A stretch of 64,000 bases of DNA, taken from Oceanimonas baumannii (GTDB lineage Bacteria; Pseudomonadota; Gammaproteobacteria; Enterobacterales; Aeromonadaceae). Each line of letters begins with the position of its first letter. Position 1 is the stretch's first letter. The notes under the pieces are model-generated. The model did not search any database, had not been told where the DNA came from, and was given only the letters and a program-made list of their open reading frames with translations. The position numbers were made by a program, and so were the translations under genes. This document shows positions 28,675 to 37,815 of the stretch, in pieces. Location of the stretch: the NCBI RefSeq assembly GCF_002245495.1, contig NZ_NQJF01000003.1, forward strand, positions 1 through 64,000, written 5' to 3'.

Positions 28675-30408
28675 TTACAGATTATAACTGGCATTCAGAC
28701 GAAAACGCGGATCTCTGTCCTGACTGTCCACCGCCGAATCGCCAAACGGCTTGGCCGCTTCAATACTGAAGTTATAGTGGCGCTGATCACTGAACTGCAC
28801 ACCAATGGCATACGAGCCCAGATCGGTATCCGGCCCACCATTGTTATTATAAGAAGCCCGGGCCGTGTCGATGGCACCATAAGGCTTGACCAGACGCATC
28901 CATGACAGCTCGGGGTAGAACCGGTAGCCCAGCTCGTAGGCCAGTCCCCAGCCTTTATCGCCTTCGGCCTGATCAGAAGGATAACCCCGGCCAAAACTGC
29001 GGCCGCCAAAGGTGGCTCGCTCACTGTCGGGCAGGGCATCGGCCGACCAGTAAGCCGCGCCCGATAAGATGCTGTGCCAGCGATCGGCAAAAATATTGCT
29101 TTGCACGCCCGCCAGACGCAAACGCAGAAAATCCGTTTCTTTATAATCGACGCTGTTACCGCCCAGGGTGGTAATACTGCTCTCGGCACCAAATACATCC
29201 AGGCCCTGATACAGACCGCCGCTGACAATGCGCAGCTGATCCTGTTTCGCCTGCTTCCATTCACCTTCCAGCGCCAGCGCCCGTACCTTGTTGGTAATCT
29301 TGGCTTCTCTGCCGGCAAGCGCGGTGGGTTGCTCTACCTGGTAATCACGTTCATCGTCTACCCCATATACACGGGCAGTGGCCGTCAGTGACTCAGTGTT
29401 AGACAGCTTTATCGGATGGCTGAAGCCCACAGAAATACGATCGTTACTGCGCTCTTCCTGAGACAGCACATTGGCCGGACCGTTGCTGGTATTGACCGAG
29501 CCCAGGCGGACCTTGTCTTCTTTTTCACTGCGGTAGGCGGACGCAGAGGCAACCAGCCGGGTACCGTTGTCACCGACAAACTGGCTGTAATCCACTTTGG
29601 CATAGCGCTCTTTGTCATCGCCCGGCGGCAACATGGTGGTGACTTTTACCTGTTCACCGGCGGATGTGTTGGCATTGAACTCGGCAGATACCAGCAGTTT
29701 GGCATCATCACCATCGTTCAGCTCAAGCGCTGAACTGACCGCCATGCTTTTACGGGTCGCTTCGGTGATCAGCGTAACAGCACCGTCGGTGGTGGTAGGC
29801 CGTGGTACGGAAGCCTTTACCTTAACGCCGGGAATGCGGGCCATCAGCGCCGTGTAGCGGTCAAAGGTTTCCTGCCGCAGCGGCTTTTCATTGACGATAT
29901 TTTCAGCGAACTTACGAATACGCTCCGATGCATTGCCAATATCGCCACGGATATCGAGATCGGCCACATAGCCTTCCACCAGAATAATTCTGACCTGGCC
30001 GAAGCTCAGGTTTTGCGCAGGAATAAACGCATATGACAGGGCATAGCCATCATCTTTATAGCGCTGGGTGATGCGGTTGGTGATATCGATCAGCTGTTTG
30101 AGAGATACCTGCTGACCAATCAGCTCAGAGAAAGGAGAGGCAACTTCATTGAACGGGTAAACACTGCCCCCTTCAATCAGCACATTGTTCAGCTGGATCA
30201 CGGTGTTCGCCGGAAACTGCATGCTCTGCTGCTGCTCAGGAAGAGATGTCTCCGCCCCGGCCGGAGAGTACTCCTTTTCGGGCATAACCTGGGCAGGAAG
30301 CGCATTATCTACGTTATTACTGTTCAAATATGCAGGCGTTTCGGCCACGGCCGAAAAAAAAGGCAAAAAACCTGCAACAGGGATTACAAAGCGGGAAATC
30401 GCTCCCAT
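28675..30408 (-). CDS. Two-partner secretion outer-membrane transporter (ShlB/FhaC/HecB family)
   Basis: A 577-aa TpsB-type beta-barrel. The signal peptide covers about residues 1-22 (MGAISRFVIPVAGFLPFFSAVA). A POTRA domain follows (VIQLNNVLIEGGSVYPFNEV to SYAFIPAQNL), with a second POTRA-like domain around VRIILVEGYVADLDI. The barrel runs from about residue 220 to the C-terminal SYNL. The conserved L6-type GRGYPSD motif is present. TpsB proteins export one large TpsA partner; no gene with a TPS secretion domain is adjacent. The upstream gene on this strand encodes a repeat-rich lipoprotein instead. The gene sits inside the Tad locus and may contribute to the same surface programme. RBS CAGGAG precedes the start. 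Confidence 0.88.
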   Translation of the reverse strand: MGAISRFVIPVAGFLPFFSAVAETPAYLNSNNVDNALPAQVMPEKEYSPAGAETSLPEQQQSMQFPANTVIQLNNVLIEGGSVYPFNEVASPFSELIGQQVSLKQLIDITNRITQRYKDDGYALSYAFIPAQNLSFGQVRIILVEGYVADLDIRGDIGNASERIRKFAENIVNEKPLRQETFDRYTALMARIPGVKVKASVPRPTTTDGAVTLITEATRKSMAVSSALELNDGDDAKLLVSAEFNANTSAGEQVKVTTMLPPGDDKERYAKVDYSQFVGDNGTRLVASASAYRSEKEDKVRLGSVNTSNGPANVLSQEERSNDRISVGFSHPIKLSNTESLTATARVYGVDDERDYQVEQPTALAGREAKITNKVRALALEGEWKQAKQDQLRIVSGGLYQGLDVFGAESSITTLGGNSVDYKETDFLRLRLAGVQSNIFADRWHSILSGAAYWSADALPDSERATFGGRSFGRGYPSDQAEGDKGWGLAYELGYRFYPELSWMRLVKPYGAIDTARASYNNNGGPDTDLGSYAIGVQFSDQRHYNFSIEAAKPFGDSAVDSQDRDPRFRLNASYNL

Positions 30409-30531
30409 CTGGCAGTCTCCTGGAGCATGGGCTCCTGATAATAAAAATTGGCTATATTATTGAGCTGCCATGCTTTTTTTTCAAGAACACATTTGTTCTT
30501 ATTGACGGTAGATTACTTTATTTAAAACAAA

Positions 30532-30563
30532 AAAATGTGCTCCAGCATGCTGGAGCACATTTT
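30532..30563 (-). terminator. Perfect 32-bp palindrome, terminator after the repeat lipoprotein gene
   Basis: AAAATGTGCTCCAGCA is followed directly by its exact inverse. On the minus strand the stem is followed by TTTTTTTGTTTTA, so it acts as a Rho-independent terminator between the repeat lipoprotein and the TpsB gene. It would leave only readthrough or a separate promoter for the latter. Confidence 0.75.
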
Positions 30564-30581
30564 AAATATGACATTAATTAA

Positions 30582-32834
30582 TTAGTTGCTTTTCTTGCCA
30601 CCAAGCAAACCACCCAGCAGGCCCGGCTTGTCTTCGGTGCCACCCAGCAGGCCGCCGGTCAGACCATCTACGGTGCCGGTAACGGTGCCTACCAAGCCGC
30701 CTTCACTGCCTCCGACCAGGCCACCGCCTTCGCCGCCGCCCAGCAGACCACCGGTCAGGCCATCTACGGTGCCGGTCACGGTGCCTATCAGGCCGCCGTT
30801 TTCACCGCCACCCAACAGACCGCCGCCTTCGCCGCCGCCCAGCAGGCCGCCGGTCAGACCATCTACGGTACCGGTTACGGTGCCGACCAGGCCGCCGTTT
30901 TCACCACCACCCAGCAGACCGCCGCCTTCGCCGCCGCCAAGCAGGCCGCCGGTCAGGCCATCTACGGTGCCGGTCACGGTGCCGACCAGGCCGCCGTTTT
31001 CACCGCCACCCAGCAGACCACCACCTTCGCCGCCGCCCAGCAGGCCGCCGGTCAGACCATCTACGGTACCGGTCACGGTGCCTACCAGGCCGCCGTTTTC
31101 ACCGCCACCCAACAGACCGCCGCCTTCGCCGCCGCCCAGCAGGCCGCCGGTCAGACCATCTACGGTACCGGTTACGGTGCCGACCAGGCCGCCGTTTTCA
31201 CCGCCACCCAACAGACCGCCGCCTTCGCCGCCGCCCAGCAGGCCGCCGGTCAGACCATCTACGGTACCGGTTACGGTGCCTACCAGGCCGCCGTTTTCAC
31301 CGCCACCCAGCAGACCGCCGCCTTCGCCGCCGCCCAGCAGGCCACCGGTCAGACCATCTACGGTACCGGTTACGGTGCCTACCAGGCCGCCGTTTTCACC
31401 GCCACCCAGCAGACCGCCGCCTTCGCCGCCGCCCAACAGGCTACCGCCACCCAGCAGACCACCATTTTCACCGTCGCCAAGCACGCCACCCAGCAGGTCA
31501 TTCACACCACCCACTACGGGAGTCAGCGCACCCTGCTCACCAATCAGACCATCAGTCACAGTACCAACCACTTCCAGGCTGCCCCCGGTACCGGTGAGAC
31601 CTTCAACTACAGAAGTAATCGGTGCCAGCAGGCCATCGGTCGGGCTGACCAGACCATTGGCCAGATCATTCACCGGGCTTAACGCGGTGCCACCAGTCAG
31701 GGTGGATACGGTGCCCTGCACATCATTAATGGTGCCAGTACCGATATCACCGGAGGCAAGCTCGTTGGTCAGCCCGTTAACGGTGTCATTCAGACCACCG
31801 ACCAGACCACCGGCCAGATCCGTGACCGGAGACAGTGCCGGCTCATTCAGTAAGTCGTTAACAATGCCGGTGACCGGTGACAAAGCACCATTGTCGCCCA
31901 GCAGACCATTGGTCAGATCACCTACTGGCTCAAGCACACCGCCGGTGCCGGTAATTCTGTCCAGGGTGCCGGTGACCGGGGACAGCAGGCCATCCTCAGG
32001 GCCGGCCAGGTTATTAACCAGATCGTTGACCGAAGACAGGCTGCCATCTCCGGTGATCTGAGAAACCACGCCCTGTACATCAGTCACGGTTCCGGTGCCG
32101 ACAGTGCCTGCAGTAAGCGTATCGTTAACAAGGCCAACCACGGGTGACAGGGTACCGTCGGGACCCAGCAGACCATTGGTTAAATCACCTACCGGAGACA
32201 GCACTCCATCAGAATTGGTGAGGCCATCAACAATGCCGGTGATCGGAGACAACACACCGGTTTCACCGTCTACCAGGTTATTCACCAGGTCTGAAGCCGG
32301 ATCCAGCACACTTCCGTCGGTCACACCGCCTACCGCATCCTGTACATCACTGATCACACCACCGTTAGCAATGGTGCCGTTGTCACCGCCGCCGTTGTCA
32401 CCGCCGCCGTTGTCGCCGCCGCCGTTGTCGCCGCCGCCGTTATCACCGCCGCCGTTATCACCGCCGCCGTTGTCGCCGCCGCCGTTATCACCGCCGCCGT
32501 TGTCGCCGCCGCCGTTGTCGCCGCCGCCGTTGTCGCCGCCGCCGTTATCACCGCCGCCGTTATCACCGCCGCCGTTATCACCGCCGCCGTTATCACCGCC
32601 GCCGTTATCACCGCCGCCGTTATCACCGCCGCCGTTATCACCGCCGCCGTTATCACCGCCGCCGTTATCACCGCCGCCGTTGTCGCCGCCGTCGGGCTGA
32701 GAGGTTCCCGGATTATTGCTGGCAAGCTCAGTACTGGTGTTACCGGCACAACCTGATGCGCCGGACAGTGCCAACAGTAACGCGAGTGCCGTTGCACACT
32801 TCCTTGTTTTAAATTCGTGATTGAACGCTTTCAT
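30582..32834 (-). CDS. Repeat-rich (GGGDN)n Gly/Leu-rich putative lipoprotein
   Basis: A 750-aa low-complexity protein. The start at 32834 (MKAFNHEFKTRK) follows GGGAG and gives a signal sequence ending SGASGC, a probable lipobox with Cys29. Then come a short Ser/Asn linker, 21 consecutive GG(G)DN pentapeptides, a middle part built of about three degenerate 120-residue units (LSPVGDLTNGLLG..DGTLSPV, DVQGVVSQITG, SPVNDLANGL), and eight nearly identical 33-residue units (TVTGTVDGLTGG-LLGGGEGGG-LLGGGENGGLVG). The end is LLGGLLGGKKSN. The Asp/Asn-Gly runs might bind calcium or be flexible spacers. Similar Gly-rich proteins are often called collagen-like, but the period here is not the GXY triplet. 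It is likely surface-exposed; function unknown. It is divergent from tadE and upstream of the TpsB gene. Confidence 0.8.
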   Translation of the reverse strand: MKAFNHEFKTRKCATALALLLALSGASGCAGNTSTELASNNPGTSQPDGGDNGGGDNGGGDNGGGDNGGGDNGGGDNGGGDNGGGDNGGGDNGGGDNGGGDNGGGDNGGGDNGGGDNGGGDNGGGDNGGGDNGGGDNGGGDNGGGDNGGGDNGTIANGGVISDVQDAVGGVTDGSVLDPASDLVNNLVDGETGVLSPITGIVDGLTNSDGVLSPVGDLTNGLLGPDGTLSPVVGLVNDTLTAGTVGTGTVTDVQGVVSQITGDGSLSSVNDLVNNLAGPEDGLLSPVTGTLDRITGTGGVLEPVGDLTNGLLGDNGALSPVTGIVNDLLNEPALSPVTDLAGGLVGGLNDTVNGLTNELASGDIGTGTINDVQGTVSTLTGGTALSPVNDLANGLVSPTDGLLAPITSVVEGLTGTGGSLEVVGTVTDGLIGEQGALTPVVGGVNDLLGGVLGDGENGGLLGGGSLLGGGEGGGLLGGGENGGLVGTVTGTVDGLTGGLLGGGEGGGLLGGGENGGLVGTVTGTVDGLTGGLLGGGEGGGLLGGGENGGLVGTVTGTVDGLTGGLLGGGEGGGLLGGGENGGLVGTVTGTVDGLTGGLLGGGEGGGLLGGGENGGLVGTVTGTVDGLTGGLLGGGEGGGLLGGGENGGLVGTVTGTVDGLTGGLLGGGEGGGLLGGGENGGLIGTVTGTVDGLTGGLLGGGEGGGLVGGSEGGLVGTVTGTVDGLTGGLLGGTEDKPGLLGGLLGGKKSN
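30640..31445. repeat. Eight 99-bp tandem repeats coding 33-residue Gly/Leu units
   Basis: The spacing of the recurring CCATCTACGGT is 99 bp between most copies, and eight copies are counted. Copies differ at few positions, mostly synonymous, which suggests recent unit duplication. The leftmost copies (the protein's C-terminal end) are the most diverged. Confidence 0.92.
32379..32693. repeat. Twenty-one 15-bp tandem repeats coding GGGDN
   Basis: The unit GTTATCACCGCCGCC (or GTTGTCGCC/GTTGTCACC variants) repeats 21 times without interruption in the + strand view. The repeats code Gly-Gly-Gly-Asp-Asn on the minus strand. Fifteen-base units keep the frame, so slippage changes protein length without truncation. 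Confidence 0.95.
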
Positions 32835-32970
32835 ACTCAGACTCCCGGGAACCATAAAATATTATTCAGCCTTTCAACCCTGCGAACCGACCTGGTAAAC
32901 ACAGCATTTAAAAGCCCATAAACTTAGCGTTATTAAAGGTGGGAGAGTAAAGTACGGCAACGCTCGAATT

Positions 32971-32982
32971 AGTATTAGTCAC
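32971..32982 (-). promoter_or_regulatory. Candidate Tad-regulon operator GTGACTAATACT
   Basis: An exact 12-base match, in the opposite orientation, to 28316-28327 upstream of flp. It lies in the 231-bp divergent gap between the repeat lipoprotein and tadE. Next to it, GTACGGCAACGCTCG (32952-32966) matches GTACCGCAACACTAG of the flp region at 12 of 15 positions. Confidence 0.5.
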
Positions 32983-33065
32983 ATAGTAAACCCTTTATAT
33001 TCATTAGCTTAACGTTTAAAGGGAGGCTATAATGACGACTCACGGGAGTTACGGGCCGTATAACA

Positions 33066-33557
33066 ATGAAAAATAGATATTTATCCCATATTCCTTGCCA
33101 CCGCAAGGTTAAAGGCGCTGCCAGCATAGAAATGGCTATCGTCTTTATGCTGATATTCAGCCTTTTTTACGGAATAATAAGTTACGCCATTCCACTTATT
33201 CTCGGCGCAGCCTATCAACAACTTTCTGCCGAGGTTTTACGTAAATCAGTAAGCACTTCAGATATATACCTTTACCGTGCCGATACTGCTGATGACAAGA
33301 TTGATAACATTCTCATCGAGGCTGAAACGCTGTCACAAAAAATTATTGCCGACTCCTGGCTGCCGGAAAAATGGACGTATCGCTGTGAAGGCTACGGTGA
33401 CAATGTGCTGAGTGTGTCTGCTGATGGCAGCGAGTGGAAAGCCTGTGTTCGTCATGCCAAGCCGACAGCCATTATGCCGGTAATCTCCTTGCTGGGGTTT
33501 GAAATTCCTCAGCTGCCCGATGAAATAAAAGGCGAAGCCAGCCTGCGTATCCGATAG
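33066..33557 (+). CDS. tadE: TadE-like minor pseudopilin
   Basis: A 163-aa TadE-family protein. A basic leader (HRKVKG) precedes AASIEMAIVFMLIFSLFYGIISYAIPLIL, the TadE signature with the conserved Glu and hydrophobic helix. The leader is probably cut after Gly by TadV. The rest is a periplasmic domain with two Cys residues (YRCEG, KACVR) that could pair. It is followed after 11 bp by tadG and belongs to a three-gene operon with two TadE-type proteins. Which of the two small ones is TadE and which TadF is not certain. Confidence 0.82.
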   Translation: MKNRYLSHIPCHRKVKGAASIEMAIVFMLIFSLFYGIISYAIPLILGAAYQQLSAEVLRKSVSTSDIYLYRADTADDKIDNILIEAETLSQKIIADSWLPEKWTYRCEGYGDNVLSVSADGSEWKACVRHAKPTAIMPVISLLGFEIPQLPDEIKGEASLRIR

Positions 33558-33568
33558 CCGAGGAACCC

Positions 33569-35848
33569 ATGAACAGACTAACTGCATTCAGGCAGCGTGG
33601 TGCCTTCAGTATTCTTGCCGCCGGCACGCTGCTGCTGACACTGGGCTGTACTATGCTGGTGATGGACACCGGCCGGCTGTATATGGAACAACGCAAGCTG
33701 CAAAAACTGGCCGACACCGCCGCCCTGGAAAGTATTGCCCGCCTGAACAGCGGCCGCTGCGCCGATGCTCCCGATACCGTACAAACCTATGCTCAGGAAA
33801 ATGCCACTCGCAATGGCTTTCTGGCACAAGACAGCCAGTCGATAGCCACCCAGTGTGTCAGAATCGATATTAACGACGGCCTGAGAACACCGGTTGCCGA
33901 TGCCAGTGGCCATGCCGTGGAGGCATTTGCGACCGAAACCGTGCCCGCCAGCCTGGTGTTCCGTGCCGGCAAGATGCTGGGCCTGTCGGATAAAAACGAA
34001 ATTACCCTGAAGGCCACCGCCGTGGCCGAACGCGAAGGCGGAGCCCCTACCGCAACCTTTACCCTCGGAGCAGAATTGCTGCGGCTGGATAACAGCAAAT
34101 TACTGGGCCAGCTACTTAAAGTGGTTGGTGTGGATGCAGACAGGTTAACCGTGCTGAACTCCAATGGACTTGCCGATGCCAGCATTACTCCTTCCGGCCT
34201 GTTAAAGGCACTGGGCATTGAAGCCTCCATTTACGAACTGAAAGCCCTGTCACCACAGGGGCTGGTGGATCTGGTGGATACTCAGGTAGGGTTACTTGGC
34301 ATCGACAGGCTGATTGATGTCTCTCTGGAAGTGATTTCCGACAATGTACTGAAAGCAGAGCTTGAGGCCCTGCGACTGGAAATTCTCAGTAACCCCCTGT
34401 TAAAAGATGTGCAGCTGTCGCTGTTCGGCACCGAAGATATGCCGGGACTGATTACCCTGGCCTCCGCCCCCGATGGCACCCTCGGGCCAGCACTGGATGC
34501 TGGCGTTAATCTGGGCGACTTGCTGGGCACCAGCATTCTGATTGGTACCAGTGAGCGAGCCCTGGAGATTCCTGAACTGAACGTCCTTGGTCTGGCCAAA
34601 GTGCAGCTGGGCATTGTAGAGCCACCCACCATTGCCGTGGGGCCGGTGGGCACCAAAGCCTATAATGCCCAGGTTCGTCTGTATGTGGATATTGACAGTA
34701 ATAAGTTGTTGGGGGGCGCTTTAAGCTGGTTAACAGACACTGTGCTGGGGCTGCGGGTACACCTCCCGCTGACCGTTGATGTCACCACAGCCCAGGCCGA
34801 GTTTATTTCGGCCCAGTGCACCGAAACCCCGCCCACCGCCACCTTTGAAGTCAATTCAAGCGTGCTGAATACCTGCATTGGCGAGATGCCGGCAGCCAAT
34901 CGCTGGTCCGGCTCTGCCCGCTGTGAAGACAATCTGCAAACTACAGATCCACTAGTCAAGATAGCCCACTTCATCAAGCTATCAGGTAAAACTCATATTG
35001 AAGGGCTTTCCTATATTGAAGAGACCGAGCCGCTGGCCGAAGGAGATATTTATTCTACTTCACCCAATCCGCTGGCCTTGGGTAATACCGTGGAAAATAT
35101 TGTGCTTGGCCTGCTGGACTTGCTGGCAGGTGTATTCCGCCCGCCCCAGCTGGTGGAAGATTCAGATCTTGACTATCTTGGAGCAGACCAAGATCAGCAG
35201 ATCGCTGAACTGGCTACCCAGTACCTTGAGGCTACCAAGGTAAATGGCTTTTATAACGTAAATAATGTCACCGACCTGGTACTGAATGGCAGTGCAGAAA
35301 AAGACCCGGAAACCGGTGAGCCGCTGGTACCACCACTGGCTAATGAAGACTGGTTTCTGGAAAAGAGTATACCAGGCACCTGGCTTGTTGGAGCCTCTCA
35401 TCCTTCCACATGGGAAGATGGTACCTTTAGTGAAGCCTTTAAAGCTTACACATCAAAACCCTATGGGTTGCTCGATGTGATCGGTATTCCAACTTTGGGC
35501 AATGGTTACTGGTCTTGCGCTGGATTACTAAGCTCATTGCTAAGCTGGAACCAGTGTGTGGACCATAACCTGACCCGGTTATTGCAAACCAAACCCGGTG
35601 GCATTGATCTTTCTTCCGGCAGCGATGCCGACGGCCTTCTGGATCTGCAGTCCGATACCTTTACCTGCACAAATGGTGGCTTGCTCTGCATATTACTGAA
35701 GCCGGTACTGGCATTGCTTAAACCTATTCTGAATGGTGTGGGTGCGCTGCTGGATACTCTGCTGGCGGATGTGCTCGGACTTGAACTCGGCCGCTCGGAT
35801 CTGCATCTGCAAGAACTGAACTGCGGTGCGCCGCGACTGGTGAACTGA
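33569..35848 (+). CDS. tadG: TadG-like pilus-associated protein
   Basis: A 759-aa protein beginning with a pseudopilin-like segment (FRQRGAFSILAAGTLLLTLGCTMLVMDTGRLYMEQRKLQKLADTAAL is the pattern, residues 8-53), as in TadG/DUF2134 proteins. The large periplasmic part has no vWA motif that I can see. It contains Leu/Gly-rich stretches (LLGQLLKVVGVDADRL, ILNGVGALLDTLLADVLG) and paired Cys residues. It starts after CGAGGA and its stop overlaps the next start (TGATG). It is probably anchored in the inner membrane and acts in Flp pilus assembly. Confidence 0.82.
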   Translation: MNRLTAFRQRGAFSILAAGTLLLTLGCTMLVMDTGRLYMEQRKLQKLADTAALESIARLNSGRCADAPDTVQTYAQENATRNGFLAQDSQSIATQCVRIDINDGLRTPVADASGHAVEAFATETVPASLVFRAGKMLGLSDKNEITLKATAVAEREGGAPTATFTLGAELLRLDNSKLLGQLLKVVGVDADRLTVLNSNGLADASITPSGLLKALGIEASIYELKALSPQGLVDLVDTQVGLLGIDRLIDVSLEVISDNVLKAELEALRLEILSNPLLKDVQLSLFGTEDMPGLITLASAPDGTLGPALDAGVNLGDLLGTSILIGTSERALEIPELNVLGLAKVQLGIVEPPTIAVGPVGTKAYNAQVRLYVDIDSNKLLGGALSWLTDTVLGLRVHLPLTVDVTTAQAEFISAQCTETPPTATFEVNSSVLNTCIGEMPAANRWSGSARCEDNLQTTDPLVKIAHFIKLSGKTHIEGLSYIEETEPLAEGDIYSTSPNPLALGNTVENIVLGLLDLLAGVFRPPQLVEDSDLDYLGADQDQQIAELATQYLEATKVNGFYNVNNVTDLVLNGSAEKDPETGEPLVPPLANEDWFLEKSIPGTWLVGASHPSTWEDGTFSEAFKAYTSKPYGLLDVIGIPTLGNGYWSCAGLLSSLLSWNQCVDHNLTRLLQTKPGGIDLSSGSDADGLLDLQSDTFTCTNGGLLCILLKPVLALLKPILNGVGALLDTLLADVLGLELGRSDLHLQELNCGAPRLVN

Positions 35849-36378
35849 TGAAACTGCATGCATCCCAAACGCGTCAGAAGGGCGCAGTGGCCATTGAGTT
35901 TGCCGCTCTGTTTGTGCTGTTTTTCAGCCTGTTGTTTGGCATTGTGGCTTACAGCCTGCCGATATTACTGGAGATCAGCTTTCGCCATATCAGTACACAA
36001 GCCGGCCGGGAGGTATTGCGGGTAGATCCCGCCGCTGCCAACTACCCCGCTTTGCTCAGCCGGCAGGTCACTAACGCGATTAATAATAGCTGGTTACCCG
36101 CAGGCTGGCGTACGGGCAACTGCCCGGCCCCGGACAGTGGCCACACCTGGCAACCTTTGCCATCCCATGAAGGCAATCCGGTGTTCGGACACTATGCGGA
36201 GGATGATGACGAGCGTCTGCTGCATGTCTGTCTGCAACGCGTTTATAACCCGCAAGGGCCTGAAAGCAGCCGGGCCATTATTCCCCATATCGAGCTGGCC
36301 GGCATCAGTATCCCTACCCTGCCCAAAAATGAACAGGGAGACGTGGTATTAAAAGGCGAAAATATTACCCGGTTATAA
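35848..36378 (+). CDS. tadF: TadE/TadF-like minor pseudopilin
   Basis: A 176-aa TadE-family protein. The leader TRQKG precedes AVAIEFAALFVLFFSLLFGIVAYSLPILLEI, with the Glu typical of TadE/F. The N-terminal 60 residues closely parallel those of the first gene in this operon (33066), which suggests a duplicated pair. The start overlaps the tadG stop by one base, so translation is coupled. A GCAGGC/GCCTGC hairpin around 36391-36413 follows but lacks a T-run. Confidence 0.82.
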   Translation: MKLHASQTRQKGAVAIEFAALFVLFFSLLFGIVAYSLPILLEISFRHISTQAGREVLRVDPAAANYPALLSRQVTNAINNSWLPAGWRTGNCPAPDSGHTWQPLPSHEGNPVFGHYAEDDDERLLHVCLQRVYNPQGPESSRAIIPHIELAGISIPTLPKNEQGDVVLKGENITRL

Positions 36379-36468
36379 GACGTTGAAAACAAGCAGGCTG
36401 CTTTCAGGCCTGCTGTTACACCTGCCGTTTGGGTAATTATTTGAAAAACTTACCACTCCCCGAAAGGA

Positions 36469-36681
36469 TCAGCTATCGAGATAGCGCCCCAGCATAAGTT
36501 CACGCTCGCGCTGGCATTCAGCCAGATAGATGGCGGCGGCGATTTGCGTTTTATTGTGATATTCATCGATGGCCCGGGACACCATACGTTCCAGGGTCTT
36601 GTCATTTTTGGCCATACGAAATTTACGCAGCCAATACATCTTGTCTTTCAGTTGCTGCTCTGGAGCCGTGTGTTCGTTCAT
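36469..36681 (-). CDS. Small conserved helical protein, unknown
   Basis: A 70-aa charged helical protein (WLRKFRMAKNDKTLERMVSRAIDEYH, then IYLAECQRERELMLGRYL). The TLERM motif and length vaguely recall Hha/YmoA nucleoid modulators, but the similarity is too weak to assign. It lies between tadF (convergent) and trpS (same strand), with a trpS terminator in between, so it has its own promoter. Confidence 0.6.
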   Translation of the reverse strand: MNEHTAPEQQLKDKMYWLRKFRMAKNDKTLERMVSRAIDEYHNKTQIAAAIYLAECQRERELMLGRYLDS

Positions 36682-36739
36682 TAATGAATGGATTCCAACA
36701 GGAAGAAAATAAATGGCCGAAGCCTGACAGTAAGACGAT

Positions 36740-36777
36740 TAAAAACAATAAATAGTTCCCGCGCCCGGCGCGGGAAC
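36740..36777 (-). terminator. Terminator of trpS
   Basis: GTTCCCGCGC (36755-36764) pairs with GCGCGGGAAC (36768-36777) around a 3-base loop. On the minus strand it is followed by TATTTATTGTTTTTA. Confidence 0.8.
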
Positions 36778-36784
36778 ATCTGGC

Positions 36785-37792
36785 TCAGCGAGCTCGCGGC
36801 ACAAAGCCAACAGCATCATACACGCGGTCGAGGGTTTTCACCGCTTTTTCGCGGGCTTTATCGGCACCCAGCGTTAATACCCTGCGCAGTTCGGTTTCAT
36901 CTTCACGCAGTTCATGAAAGCGCTGCTGAATAGGCGTCAGCATGTCGAGCACTGCATCGGCCGTTTCGGTTTTCAGATGACCATACATCTTGTCTTCAAA
37001 ATGCTGCTCCAGTTCGGCCACAGAGCGGCCACTGGCACCGGACATCAGGGTCAGCAGGTTGGACACCCCCGGCTTGTTCTCGGGGTCATAGCATACCCGG
37101 GGCGGATCTTCCGAGTCGGTTACCGCACGCTTCAGCTTTTTGGCAATCTTTTTGGGATCTTCCAGCAGGCCGATAAAGTTATTGGCGTTGTCGTCCGACT
37201 TCGACATTTTTTTGGTGGGCTCCTGCAAACTCATAATGCGAGCACCGTCTTCGGGAATAAAAGGCTCAGGTACGGTAAAGACATCACCGTAAAGCTGGTT
37301 AAAGCGATACGCAACATCCCGGGTCAGCTCCAGATGCTGCTTCTGATCGTTACCTACCGGCACCTGATTGGCCTGATACAACAGAATATCGGCCGCCATT
37401 AATGCCGGATAGGTAAACAGACCGGCATTAATATTTTCGGCATAACGACTGGACTTGTCTTTGAACTGCGTCATCCGCGACAGTTCGCCAAACTGGGTAT
37501 AACAGTTAAGCACCCATGCCAGCTCGGCGTGCTCGGGCACATGTGACTGAATAAAAATGGTACTTTGCTCTGGCTTGAGGCCTATGGCCAGATAAAGCGC
37601 GGCAGCATCCAGACAGGCCGCACGCAGAGCTTGCGGATCCTGACGCACGGTAATGGCGTGCATGTCCACGATGCAATACAGGCAGTCGTAGTCCTGCTGC
37701 ATTTTTACCCACTGGCGCAGGGCGCCCATATAGTTGCCAATGGTCAGCTGGCCCGAAGGCTGGGCACCGCTGAATACGACGGATTTAGCCAT
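36785..37792 (-). CDS. trpS: Tryptophanyl-tRNA synthetase
   Basis: A 335-aa class I aminoacyl-tRNA synthetase charging tRNA-Trp. The HIGH-type motif is in [17 protein letters not shown] and the KMSKS motif is exact (KKMSKSDDN). Length equals the bacterial family norm. The start follows AAGGAATC. It is the last gene of the rpe-gph-trpS group, an order conserved in enterobacteria, Vibrio and Aeromonas. Confidence 0.97.
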   Translation of the reverse strand: MAKSVVFSGAQPSGQLTIGNYMGALRQWVKMQQDYDCLYCIVDMHAITVRQDPQALRAACLDAAALYLAIGLKPEQSTIFIQSHVPEHAELAWVLNCYTQFGELSRMTQFKDKSSRYAENINAGLFTYPALMAADILLYQANQVPVGNDQKQHLELTRDVAYRFNQLYGDVFTVPEPFIPEDGARIMSLQEPTKKMSKSDDNANNFIGLLEDPKKIAKKLKRAVTDSEDPPRVCYDPENKPGVSNLLTLMSGASGRSVAELEQHFEDKMYGHLKTETADAVLDMLTPIQQRFHELREDETELRRVLTLGADKAREKAVKTLDRVYDAVGFVPRAR

Positions 37793-37815
37793 GTGATTCC
37801 TTGTGGTGTATTTGG

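Noticed and set aside
32379-32693. CRISPR-like regular repeats
   Set aside because: 15-bp units without spacers, inside a coding frame; a coding minisatellite.
30586-32700. Long Pro/Ser-rich open frames on the + strand (491 and 201 codons)
   Set aside because: They are antisense shadows of the GGGDN and Gly/Leu repeats; repeat periods that are multiples of three keep the opposite strand open.
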